From contig CM053328.1 in NCBI GenBank assembly GCA_028583605.1, forward strand, positions 7,464,836-7,528,835: a stretch of DNA of 64,000 nucleotides. The letters run 5' to 3'. Source of the stretch: Dastarcus helophoroides. Taxonomy: Eukaryota > Arthropoda > Insecta > Coleoptera > Bothrideridae. Under the pieces are notes generated by a model that was not told the origin of the DNA, did no database searches, and saw only the letters and a list, made by a program, of their open reading frames with translations. Shown piece after piece: positions 1 to 10,739 of the stretch. The position numbers were made by a program, and so were the translations under genes. Position 1 is the stretch's first letter; every line of letters starts with the position of its first letter.

Positions 1-694
1 CAGTCGCAATCTGGTAGTCGTACTCGATATTCCATATGCATCAGGAAGGGTGCTTGTTTTTCTACAGCAGTTTTACCAATTGGAATGCGCGCTTTGTCGT
101 CCTGTGACAAGAAGAAAACCTGAGCAGGCCCAAGCATGGAGGCGAGAGACTCGATAGCCCGGATAGAAGCAGTGCAAAATTTATCAACGGGATGGCATTT
201 GTTGCTCTCGCCAGTTTTACCGGAACTGTTTTTTCCTTGAATTGTAGTAGAACATCTAGGTAAAAAACGAAGATACGTAGCACTTCGTGATAGATTGAAA
301 CCTAACGTCTCTAGTTCTTTGAGTCAAGTCATCTAGAGTTCTACAGCTTCTTACCATTTTAGTTCGGCGTTTCTCATCTGCACCACCTCCAAAGCTCGCA
401 ATTTCTGCTAAAACTTCCAACAGCTCAGGTTGAGCTTCCTCCAAACGAGGGCGACCCACTGGCTCGTGCACATTTAATTGTTGTTTTACAACTGGATTCT
501 TAATAACATCTTTTATCAATGCCTGTCTTTTTTTCTGAAACTTTTTTGATATTCAGCGTTTTGTTTTTTATTAGCAAGTTGTTTTTTAGCTTCACCGAGG
601 TTTTTTGCAATTTAGTGATTTCTTGATTGATCTTGAGTCCTCCAAAACCAGAATCCCGACGTAAAATACTTGTATTTAATTCACTCTCCACCAA
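1..694 (-). pseudogene. Decayed ORF of a dispersed transposon-like protein family
   Basis: Read on the minus strand, three overlapping frames together give a recognisable protein. It has a basic coiled segment (about 500-690), then a VGRPRLEEAQPELL block (about 380-470), a TLDDL segment, SRSATYLRFLPR (about 240-290), and FLSQDDKARIPIG followed by MHMEYRVRLPD running off the left edge. I recall proteins with these blocks as a multicopy, poorly classified family in aphids, cnidarians and other animals, usually treated as transposon-derived; that is memory, not a search. At least two frameshifts (near 300-320 and 500-519) break the frame, so this copy is dead or the sequence has indels. The 3' part lies outside the window. 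The SQDDKAR block resembles a DDE-type catalytic neighbourhood, but that is inference. Confidence 0.55.
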
Positions 695-1322
695 TTAAAT
701 TTTTTTTTCAATTGCATCTTGTGCTGGAGTAGGATGACATGTTAATTGTGATTTATCAGGAATCGCCTCTTTTGGAATCAGTCTGTGCGCCATATCGACT
801 TCTCTAGTGCATAATGCGACAGAAGAATCTGTTGAGTTTTTGTGCATCAAAGCAAGCGGTCCACCAGACACATTTTGCTGTAAGAAGTGATTTTGATTAT
901 AGCTTAGCATACACAGCAAAATATGCCTAACTTATAAGTTTATTTAAATAAAATTTTACATATAACAATTACTTAAAAATAATATTAAAATATTGATAAT
1001 AATATTTTAAACAAAAAAATTTAGAAATAAAGTGCCAACTAACCTGTTTAAAAAAAACGAGCATGTTGATTTTTTCTTAGCAGCAAGCTGTTTTAAATCA
1101 TTTATTTTTTGAGATACAAATTTTCCGAAAGCATTGTCTATCATTTTTGAAAATTTCTTTGTTGGTTGTCCAGAATAAATTAGACTCTTGTTGACAAACC
1201 TTTGGTGTTTTATCTGGGAAACCTTCTACCCACGCTTTGAATAACAGTGGATGTAAGTATCCAGACATGTTAGATAAAATAAATATTCTAAAAGGAAATG
1301 AAGTATATTTTTGAGATTTCAA
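695..1322 (-). pseudogene. Probable upstream (N-terminal) part of the same transposon-like gene
   Basis: Two open minus-strand stretches, 1098-1322 and 695-919, precede the decayed ORF at 1-694 in the same orientation. The first contains MSGYLHPLLFKAWVEGFPDK and looks like a genuine start region. The second contains HKNSTDSSVALCTREVDMA, with better than random composition. They are separated by 180 bp of AT-rich DNA that may be an intron or an insertion. I cannot match these segments to a named domain; they are joined to the downstream part only by position and strand. Confidence 0.3.
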
Positions 1323-2118
1323 GTAACAGGGAAATCCCCGATCAACGAGAACAACAACGAAATAGTAGAAAGTCTAGAAGTACTGACAACATATGATTCT
1401 TGTAAGATTCAATACTGAGTAAGAGAGATAAAGCACAGATGGCGCTATCCAATAATGCCATTTCTTAACGCGAAAGTGGTAAAATTTCGAAATTTTACGT
1501 AATCAATCAAATTCTCTACCCTCCCTATAGTAAGAAACTATAATATTTAATCAACACCCCCCCCCCCCCGTTAAATATCTATCATAATTTATGAACGGCC
1601 CCTTAGCTAATGAGGCAGATCATGTTAGGTTTTAAATTAGTTATTTCTTCAATGCATTGCTGTTTTCAATGGTTTTTGGTTAACTTATTACTTTTAACAC
1701 AAAAGTATCAAAAAATTTTTGGATACAGATGTGCCAGATGGACAGTACATTATCCAAGGCCTTGGTGGCGAATTAAATGTTGATAGCGCACTAAGGGCCC
1801 CTCCTAATATACTTATACTACTAAAAAAGGTGATTTTTTTTAAAGACTATAAATGTTATGTACTATCACAGGGATGAGCAAGATGCGGCTCGCCTAAGCT
1901 CTACTGCCTTACATAAATGTCAGATGAGATACCATCATCGACGACCTGAAGAAATCTGTCATCGAGGAAACTGGATACCAAATAAAGATATTTGCAACGA
2001 GCTCATTTTTATTACATTTTATATCAAATAAAGTTGTTAGCACAGTTGATTTTGACTGAAGAAATAGCCCACTAAAATCCTCTATATAAATTTCTATATA
2101 AATTCCGAATTTTTTTTT
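1323..2118. other. Intergenic AT-rich DNA, no gene seen
   Basis: No convincing coding or RNA gene. A run of about a dozen C residues ending near 1570 is the only striking simple repeat. A short GC-richer patch at 1730-1990 has no open frame longer than a few tens of codons. Confidence 0.5.
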
Positions 2119-2316
2119 GTGAAACGGACTGCTCCTTGGTTATCTTCAAAAATTGAAATACAAATCTTGTCCCCTGAAACTAAGAAAGATTAAAAAACAC
2201 AACAAAGGTTACTTTAACGCTTTTCGATAGCCAAGCTATCATCTTCAGAGAAATATTCTCTTTCGTGTTTGTATTTCAATTTTTGAAGATAACCAACGAC
2301 CGACCAGTCTGTTCCA
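2119..2316. mobile_element. Foldback repeat 'GGACTGGTCC' family, copy a
   Basis: The left arm begins near GAAACGGACTG and continues with GGTTATCTTCAAAAATTGAA and CTTGTCCCCTGAAAC. The right arm repeats the same sequence inverted (TTTTTGAAGATAACCAA, then CAGTCTGTTCCA). The centre (2212-2255) holds a GATAGC/GCTATC hairpin and a hammerhead-like core on the minus strand. Other copies lie at 9899-10035, 20053-20190, 26369-26515, 53141-53220 and 56847-56928, with an end fragment near 34938. No ORF is present, so this is a non-autonomous element or the terminal repeat of a larger one. Confidence 0.75.
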
Positions 2317-4082
2317 TCTCTATATTTTAGTGGAAAAGTCATCAAAGTCGGTTAAACCATTTCTGAGATTAGCTCGGACGCTTGTCCGAGTCTGCTTAGA
2401 CAGACAAAAGTTTTGAAAATGAATGAATTGCTTAGTCTCAAAAAATGGAGCTTTGATTAAAAGCGCCAATAGTGATTTGGTTGTTGATGGGTTGATTTTA
2501 ATTAAATAGATGTTTTTGGTATTTCAAATAAAACAACGAAGCAGCCAGATCGTGTTTCTTCTTACTTAAAAAAGTGGCGGAGTGTTAACCAGTCTCCAAA
2601 GCCTTGTCTGCGTCTTAAAGGGATTATGATTAATGGATAAGCTTCTATAATTTTACAAGGTTATTATTCAGAGCACTTCAATAATAAATATAACTGTGTT
2701 TTTTTTTTGACAACCACGTAAAAACGCTTTCAAAAGAACATATATTTATAGGTTTGAATTTGAATGCAGTCATATGACCCATAAAATTATGTAAAATAAT
2801 GCACAATACTGTTGCAGATTACACCCACTTCGCATTTAATGCAACTAAATATCGTGCGAAATTCTTCCGGGTCAAGAACTTGCTTGGTACCATTACCTAC
2901 AAAATCAGCATTCTTGGAACCTTTCCAACCATTATATTAAATAATATTCACTGCACCGAATGGAGTTTTGATCGTGGTGATAAGTTTTACCAAACGCATT
3001 TGAAATGTGAACAGCAGGATTTAAATACTGAAAAAATTGGAAATGAAACTCCTTCGGGTTTTACATGCTAACAACATTCTTTGCGAGGCATGTGAACGAA
3101 TCTTACAAGTGATCAGGCAAGAATTGCAAAAGATAGCAGTAACAAATAAAAGTTTATGGTACAACAATTTTCAGTAACGTACACGCGTTGCAGTTTCTCT
3201 GACGACAAGGATAATAATTATCAGTCTCGTTCCAAAGTAGAATTTCATTGTGATACCAAAAGCATTTACGTGAAGAAAAATTTTAAATTTATTTTTTTAA
3301 ATAGTTTTTTAACTATTATTACCGATTTTGATGTTTGCTTAGAAAGGAGAACATTTTTACTGTTGGTGTAAGTAGGTTTTTAATTGGAAAAATTTGAAAA
3401 TCATAAAACAGAAATTGCGATATTAATAATATAAAAAAAATTAGGCAGACAGGTGGACTGCCAACAGAGGTGAAAGCTTCTAGGAAATAATAGGGGCTAT
3501 TTTGATTTTCAATATAATTGTAGCATAAATTAAAATTTCACTATTTGTGAATTTAAAGTATCAACATTCCTTTGGTTTCCAGAGAGATTCAAGCCTCCAC
3601 TGCCTATCACGCAAATTTTTAATTCAATTACTCGTCTTACTTACAGCTACATAACACTTTTAACATTACAGTATGTTGGTAACGAGGATTAGCGTAATGA
3701 TGACGGAAAATTATAATTTTTATCCCTATCAAGAATTGCTCAAACCACCTAAAAAAATTTTCACTTCAAAAACAAAGACATTTTCAAAATTTTGAATTTA
3801 ATATCAGTCAATAGATTTTATGTTTTCAATAATTTGGACGTTTTTCGAAACAGACGAAAGACAGTTAAAAAAAATTTCAAATTTATAAAAACCATTTTAA
3901 ATTTAACTAATTATGCTGAGAAAATAAACAAAATGATACAAGAAAAAGGAAAAATTTAAACTTGGATTTCGACAAGGAGAAAAATTCGAAATTTATAAAG
4001 AAACAGCAACAACAAATTCGAGTTTAATCGTGAAACTTTGAGAAAAAATGTACAAATATTTGGATTAAAGTAAAGATTCTAC
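2317..4082. other. Intergenic; one unassigned small ORF
   Basis: AT-rich DNA with no recognised gene. A plus-strand ORF at 2799-3071 (90 codons) contains the stretch HCTEWSFDRGDKFYQTHLKC and has a less biased composition than the surrounding sequence. I do not recognise it and see no splice-linked partner. A second open stretch at 3156-3290 may be related. Either could be a decayed exon or chance. Confidence 0.3.
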
Positions 4083-4460
4083 ATGGAGTTTAAGCAGTGG
4101 CGTAGTTATCAAGGGACGATATTTTGCGGTGCACGAGGGCCCTGCTGCTAAAAGAGCCCTGTCACAGTTTTTTCTTACAATTTAGATTGCAAATGGTTTG
4201 TTTATATAAATGTCTCCTCCATGGTATAAAAGGGCGCAGTTAGGAAAGGAGTTGGGGAACTAAACCAACAAACATTCGAAATTTATAAAATACACGTTAT
4301 TCGATTTATTTCTACTTAATTTCGAGAAAAAGTGGTTTGTTCTTAGATACAATTTAGCATGCACAAATGTTCCAATAGGAGACTTGCAGCCATGGGAGCA
4401 GTTAAAAAAAGGTTTGGGGAGGCTAAGCCAACAAAAAATTCTAAATTTATAATAAATAAT
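4083..4460. repeat. Transposon end fragment (CAGTGGCGTAG) with a 190-bp tandem duplication
   Basis: Position 4095 starts with CAGTGGCGTAGTTATCAAGG, a typical DNA-transposon terminus; a related piece with GGCGTAGTTAG occurs at 24052. From about 4178 two imperfect copies of a segment follow, each with ACAATTTAG near the start and a purine-rich GGTTTGGGGAGG / GGAGTTGGGGAACT block followed by CCAACAAA. Spacing is about 190 bp. No coding capacity. Confidence 0.4.
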
Positions 4461-4467
4461 ATCTTTT

Positions 4468-4785
4468 TTAATTCAATCCGCTTGCAAATGGCAACCCCAT
4501 TATGCCTTCAAAGCACTGCGAGTAGGATGGGGAAACAAGAATAGATGGCACCTTCTTAAACAAGGATAGGTTGTAATTTTTGGGGAAAATTCCGTTCGGT
4601 AACGAGTTCCATAGCTTGGAAGTTCTATAGAAAAAGAGACTTCGTAGACAGAAGGTCGCCTTTAAAATAAAAAATTCAAGTTGATGTATCCTAGTTTTTA
4701 TCCAAAAATATGAGGAACATGGAAAAATTCTTAAACTGCTCTGGAAGTAAACAAAATCTGAAAGTCTAAATATTTCATTATGCAA
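4468..4785 (-). pseudogene. 3' end of a non-LTR retrotransposon ORF2 (fragment)
   Basis: The minus-strand frame contains FFYRTSKLWNSLPNGIFPKN followed by YNLSLFKK. This is the typical C-terminal region downstream of reverse transcriptase in Jockey/CR1-type LINEs, where RTSRLWNSLP-like motifs recur. Only about 100 codons remain; the catalytic RT domain is absent. A short relic of the same 3' region (CCTATTATGCCTTTAAAGCA) reappears near 14610. It is a dead 5'-truncated insertion. Confidence 0.6.
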
Positions 4786-5752
4786 CTAATTCTCCTCTTT
4801 ATTTAATATAGTTATTGTAACGCCTCAAGACTTTAAAAAAAAAAGTTTTTCCTTACTATGCAAATTAGGACTCACAGCTTCTATAACTTCTTCGCTGGAA
4901 GAAAATTTACGACCTTTTAAACTTCCTTTCAGTTGAGGAGAGAGATGATCGTTGGACATAGCCAGCCCTATTTAACGGAAAGCAGTGGCGGCTGGTCCTA
5001 TAGAGCGCAAGAGCGCGCGCACCTCGTGAAATGAGTGATTAATTTTTTTCCGTTTAATGTAAAAGACAAGGATTTATCACATTTTTAACTACTAAATAAT
5101 GATCTCTTAATTAATTAGTACTTGTGCATTACTTGGAATAAAGTGCGCATATGTTTTATTCCATTATGAGAAAATTTAAATAAGTTGGTGCGCTCAGAAC
5201 TAAGCACTTGGCGTGGCTGCTGAACGATTCCTATCAACGGCATCCTCGCGTTTCGTAGAAACAATAAATTACGGAGCGCGCATTAAAGTTAGCGCGGTAC
5301 GCCGCTCCCCCACGGAATGTTGTCGGATGATGAGTACGAGACAGAGTTTGAAGTGAAATATTTATGGTTCACGTGATAAGATTTCTGTTACAACTTTTGT
5401 GTCTTAATTTTGTTTCGAAATGAAGGATAGATTTTCATATCGTCAATCAATTATATTTCGATTATCTAATTATTAACATAAAAAGAAGTCATATGAGTCA
5501 AATTTTATTACGTTATCTGCAATCAATCTGGCAGAAGTATATCTTGTTACATCTGCCTGCTTTGTCTGTTATTGTTGTGATTGGCTGATTTGTATGATTT
5601 AAATATTTAAACAAATTTTAAAATGAGTGACACAGACTAAACACTTTGAAGGTTTAAAACTATAAATGTTCAGTCATTTAAATTATAATGAAAACTACGA
5701 GAATTTTTTGTGTATTATTATTATGCATTACTCCTTAACGAGAAAAAACAAG

Positions 5753-8700
5753 TAGGGATGCAAACGATAGTTTAATGTTTTCAAAACATCGATATAACGT
5801 TTGTAAACATCAATATTTCAACATCGATTCTAAAACATAAAAAATATCGATACATCGTTCCGTTAACAAACGATGTTTGAAAAGTCGATGTATCGTATCG
5901 CGATGGAATTAGCGCCATCTGTTGCATAGAATTAATATTGATGGTACAAATGACCATACAATTTTGTAACTAGTTGCTTGATGGCAGCAGTGTATATTTA
6001 ACAAATTGATACTGAATCTTAGCGGCAGGCAAACAAACAGAACAATTATCTGACTATTCATAGTTTAGATACTTTTATTTGGCAACCTATAAAAAAACAC
6101 AAATTTTGAAAGAAAAATAAGAATTTTTAGAAAAGTATTAATATGAAAACTCAAAACTATAAACAGAATTTTCACAATTATTTACTATTTATTTAATATT
6201 TAAAAAAAAAATCTTACCTATCAACATTTCCAGTCTGAACTTCAAATATTCAGTTCCTCTAAGACAACTTACTTTACATAAATTTCTTTTTTTGAATTTT
6301 AATTTTGTTAATTTCGTATTTTAATTGAAAACCTCTACAAAAAAAGTCGAAATTTTCATAAAAAAGATAAACATTTCTAGAAATAGACCAATTTTCAAGT
6401 TAGACATAAAAATGTCCAAATTAAAACCTAAACAGAATTCTCAAAATTTCGGACCTAATTTCCAAATTTGGAATATTTGAAAAGTTGTCAACTTTTGAAT
6501 AATTAAATCTTCATACTTAATACAAGAAATTATGAATTTTTAACAAAATTCCTTGTTTAAATTTGAAAATTGCATACTTTTTAATTCCAAATTTTCTTGG
6601 AAATTTCCAACCTTTCCTGACATTGTGTATTAAATTTTTATTTTTATAAATTTTGGTTTTTTTTCGAATTGTTTTCCCCAAATCCGGACTTTAATCTAAA
6701 AGTTTTATCGAAATTTTGAACATTTTTTTTAACATTTAAGATTAAAGTGAAAAATTTTAGAACTTTCAGTTTAGTTTTAGCTAGTTTCTTCCCATGTATG
6801 TCTATAATTTCGAAATGTCTGCTTTGTTCGAAAAATTTAAACTTCAAATGTACTCTTCGGCTCAAAAATTTTTTTTATACAAAATTCGACTTTTTCAAAA
6901 TATTGAGGTTTTTGGAAATCTTGCCTTTCTATTGAACATTTTAACTCTTTATGAAAATGTCTACATTTTTAAAAATTTCGACTAATTAAAAATTTTCGTA
7001 TTTTTTTCCGTTTTTTAAAATTTCTAGTTTTTAGAAAATTTGGATCTTTTTGAAAATTTCGATTTTCAAAAAATTTCGGGTTCTTCTGAAAATTTTGAAT
7101 GTTTAAATTTCTGACTCTTTTTTGAAAATTACTAAGACTCAAAGCTTGACTTTTTTAAGAGTTTGGCATTTTCACAAATTGCTTGGACTTTTATAAAAAG
7201 TTTGAGTTTATATAAAAATTTCGAATTGTTTTCGAAAATGTGGATTTTTTTCTAAAAATTTTATTTTTTTATAATAATTCAACATTTTTCAAAATTTCAG
7301 CTTTTAATTTCTTCAAAATGTTAATTTGTTTTTCAAAATTGTGATTTTTTAAAAATTTCGACATTTTTTAGAAATTTTTATTTTTTAAAACTCCTTGGAT
7401 TTTTCTAACATTTCACTTTTTATCAAAAACTTTCGATTTTTTTAATTTTCAATGTTTTTTAAATTGTCGATCATTTTTTTTAATTCTGGCGTTATTTTAA
7501 AATTTCAACCATTTTGAAAAATTCAGTCACGTTTTTTCACAGTTTCACCTATTTTTAAAATGTTTGGCTATTTCTCAAAATTTCGAATTTTTCGTTAAAT
7601 CTTTACATTTCCAAAATTACATTTTTTTGAGTTAAATTAAAACCACTTTTAAAAAAGTTTGGAAGTTTTGAAAATTTCATTTATTTCATAAAAAAATTTG
7701 AAATTTTCTTGAAAGGCATCTTTTGAAATTTTCCAGTTGTCTTCAAAATTTCGACTTTCTTTTTAAACATTTCGATATTTTTCAACTTTCTACAGTATTT
7801 AAAAATTTTGTCCTCTTTAAATTTTGATTATTCTACAAAATTTCGACCTTTTTTGAAAATCTTTACTTTGGTCAAAATTACAATTTATCTTCAAATGAAA
7901 TTAGTAAAAAAAAATTTCGTTTTTTTTTTGAAAATCGGTTTTTTTTAAATGTTGTCTTGAACCTGTTTACTATTTCTTTCAGAATTTCCACATTTTTGAA
8001 AATTTTGACTTTCATGAAAATGTCGATATTTTTCTAAATTTTAACTTGAAATTTCGATTCAAAATTCGTCTGTTAAAATTCCGACTTTCTCGAAAATTTG
8101 AAATGTTTTCAAATATATCGTTTTTTAAAAATTTTCGAATTCTTTTTTTTTAATTAGTGCGATTTAAAAATTTTCAAAATTTGATATTTTCTCAACACTT
8201 CCCTTTTTTTAAATTCCGACTTTTATAAAGTTTGGCATTTTTACAAAATTTAGCCTGACGTTTTAAAAAAAATTTTATCGAAATTTAGACTTTTTTTGAA
8301 AAACCTGAATTTTTTATGAAAATTTTAACGTTTCAAAATTTAGCCTTTTCTTTTAAATTTCCGAAGTTCCTCAAAATTTTAAGTTCTTTTTCAAAATTTA
8401 GGGTATTTTAAAAATTTTGACATTTTTAAAATTCGTTTATTTTTCAAAATTCCAAAATGTGTAATAAACCAAATTTTATTTTTATCAATTTTAGTTTTTT
8501 CCCGAAATTTGAGTTTGTTTTGACATTTCATAAAAAATAATCAAAGAAATTAGGCGAAGAAAGACCATCAACCAATAAACAGTGTTAGAAACTTCGAGTT
8601 TAAAGGCGAATTGTCGAGTTTTTCTCAAAATTTCGACTTCAATCTTGAAATATCAACTTTTTTCTCGAAATTCCAGGAATAAAGTCAAAATTTCGACTTT

Positions 8701-9199
8701 AATCTCAAATTTCGACTTTAATTTGAAAATTTCGAGAAAAAAGTCGAAATTTTAGTTATTAAAAATTGAAGTAACCGAACACATCTTAGCGTCATCTGTC
8801 AATATTGTATACCTAACCTAATTTTCGTGTATATTTATGGTCGAATGTTCGAGATTAAAGTCGAAATTTTACCTTTGACTTTGGAATTTCTAAAAAACAG
8901 TTGACATTTCGAAATTGAAGGCGAAATTTCGACATTAGAGTCAAAATTTTGACGAAATTTCGAGAAAAAAGTGGAAGTTCCAATTAAACTTGGAATTAAA
9001 AAAAGTTCTTTTTAAATTGATGTCCTTTTCTATACTTTCCGAATTTTGACTTCTTAAACTCGCAATTAAATATTTAAAAAACATTAGAAAAATATCGATG
9101 TAACGATACCGAATACCGATGTTTAAGACATCGATGGTTGATTGAAAAAAATATCGATGTTCAAACAACGATGCTTTTTTGAACGATGTTGCATCCCTA
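5753..9199. mobile_element. hAT-type element 2 nested in element 1
   Basis: Ends are TAGGGATGCAA and its complement TTGCATCCCTA, flanked by identical 8-bp duplications AAAACAAG (5745-5752 and 9200-9207). The subterminal 120 bp on each side are dense in ATCGAT / CGATGTTT motifs, which look like repeated transposase-binding sites. There is no transposase ORF. The interior (about 6190-9060) is almost entirely the AAAATTTCGACTTTT array. Because the TSD is intact, this insertion happened after element 1 was in place. Confidence 0.88.
6190..9060. repeat. Degenerate AAAATTTCGACTTTT array (cargo of hAT element 2)
   Basis: A 2.9 kb run is built from highly diverged 15-25 bp units of the form TTTTNAAAATTTCGAC, with runs of T between cores. 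CpG is almost confined to the TTCGA core. Orientation is mostly uniform but reverses near 8690-9000, where GAAATTTCGAGAAAAAAGTC occurs. Several 60-75 codon open stretches here are composition artefacts (F, K, L, N only). The array is bounded by the hAT ends and so moved as internal sequence. Confidence 0.85.
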
Positions 9200-9898
9200 A
9201 AAACAAGTACTTAACTGTGAAATGATAAATGCTAAATGCGTACGTGTCGGCTGATCGATTGCGTTTGCTAATTATGCCGCTTGCAGGCTTAACTGCCAAT
9301 ATTACCGCTATTCACAAAAAGATAGCAGCGGCCATTCTAGGGCCTAATAATTAATTTGTTAATTTGGTATTTGGTTCAAAATTATAAAAAAAATAGTTCG
9401 TTGAATAAACACCCACCACTAATTATGACATTGTCAGTATGCGTGAAAATTTGAAGTGTATGTTTGTCAGTGTCAGAATTCTGCTTCAGGTTTTAGAAGA
9501 TTTAATTGTGTTTTTAAAATTAACAGCATTATTATATTAAAAAACGATTTTGGTATACTTCCACTAGAAGAGAAAGTGAAAACAAAAGAACTAGGTAGGC
9601 GTTTGCCACTGTTAAAAATAGAATAAAAATGTGAAAAATAAATAAATAAAATACTATTAAATACGACGCCTTACAAAAAGCTTTTGTTTCTCCTAAATTT
9701 AATACCTTGCTGCGGTATTGAAGTCACCTAAACTTTAACTATTAATATTTGTTTCATCTGCGCACCCCCTGTCAATAAGTCACCAGCCGCCACTGACGGA
9801 AAGTAATATTTTGCAATGGAAGCTGTACTTTCCTAGTTTTCGTGGAAAAGACGTCATTGCTGTTAGGAAGGAAGAAGGACGCTTTTATATCTAGGTAA

Positions 9899-10035
9899 CT
9901 GAAATACAAATCTTCTCCCCTGAAATCAAGAAAAATTAAAAACACAACAGAGGTTGCTCTCAATCTCTCTTGGTTTCAGGGGACAAGATTTGTATTTCAA
10001 TTTTTGAAGATAACCAAGGACCAGTCCGTTTCACC
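9899..10035. mobile_element. Foldback repeat 'GGACTGGTCC' family, copy b
   Basis: Left arm GAAATACAAATCTTCTCCCC and right arm GGGGACAAGATTTGTATTTC are inverted, and the right outer end reads AAGGACCAGTCCGTTTCACC. The central part with the ribozyme-like core is deleted. It lies in otherwise featureless sequence between hAT element 1 and the AT-rich array (9804-10740). Confidence 0.75.
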
Positions 10036-10739
10036 AAAATCAAGATAACTAAAAATATGAATTACAATCAAGGAACCAACAAACATAAACTAACATAACG
10101 ATCCTAATATCATAAAGGGTTAGTTAAATTAGATATTAATTTGCGGACTCATAAAATCACAATAGAGCAACTACTGTAAGTAATAAGAAATCTGAGAAAT
10201 AAAATCATCAACAGAAAGATCCAGACAGAAAACACAAATTTATCCTCATGTAGCCCATTAAAATAACTCTACATGTCTGCTGAATGTGGATATGATTTAC
10301 TCAATTAGGGATTAATTAATGTTATGCATGTAAATCTTTTATTAATAGCCATCATTTAAGCCGAGAGTTGTTCTACACCTTTAACGATATTTTAATATAT
10401 TCATTAAATATGAGAAATAAAGCCAAAAGAAAATAAAACAGGCCCAGGCTGTCTAGTTTATTAACAGCCAATTTAGCTCGCAATCCATTCATTTGGAGGT
10501 AAGTTCACCTGTCTACCAGTTTGAAAGAAATGGGAGCTTCTATAAAGTTGTTAAGAAAAAAAATAACATTTTAGGCAATATCAATTTAAAATATGGAAAA
10601 TCTTTTGAAAACGAATTTAGTAAAATTTATATGTTTGCAAAGTTGATAAAAAAATTCATTGCTAACGTTTTGAAAAATGTATCTGTCAGATTTTTCAGAA
10701 AAATCGATAAAAACTAAAAGAACTTTAAATTAAACAGGA

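Larger units (their letters stand above)
4983..9795. mobile_element. hAT-type element 1 (non-autonomous, 4.8 kb)
   Basis: The termini are inverted: CAGTGGCGGCTGGT at the left and ACCAGCCGCCACTG at the right. Both are flanked by the identical 8-bp duplication ACGGAAAG (4975-4982 and 9796-9803). An 8-bp TSD and a CAGNGGCGG-type terminus are characteristic of hAT elements. No transposase can be read inside. Most of its length is due to a second element (5753-9199) nested within it. Flanking fragments of about 770 and 600 bp are the original element body. Confidence 0.9.
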
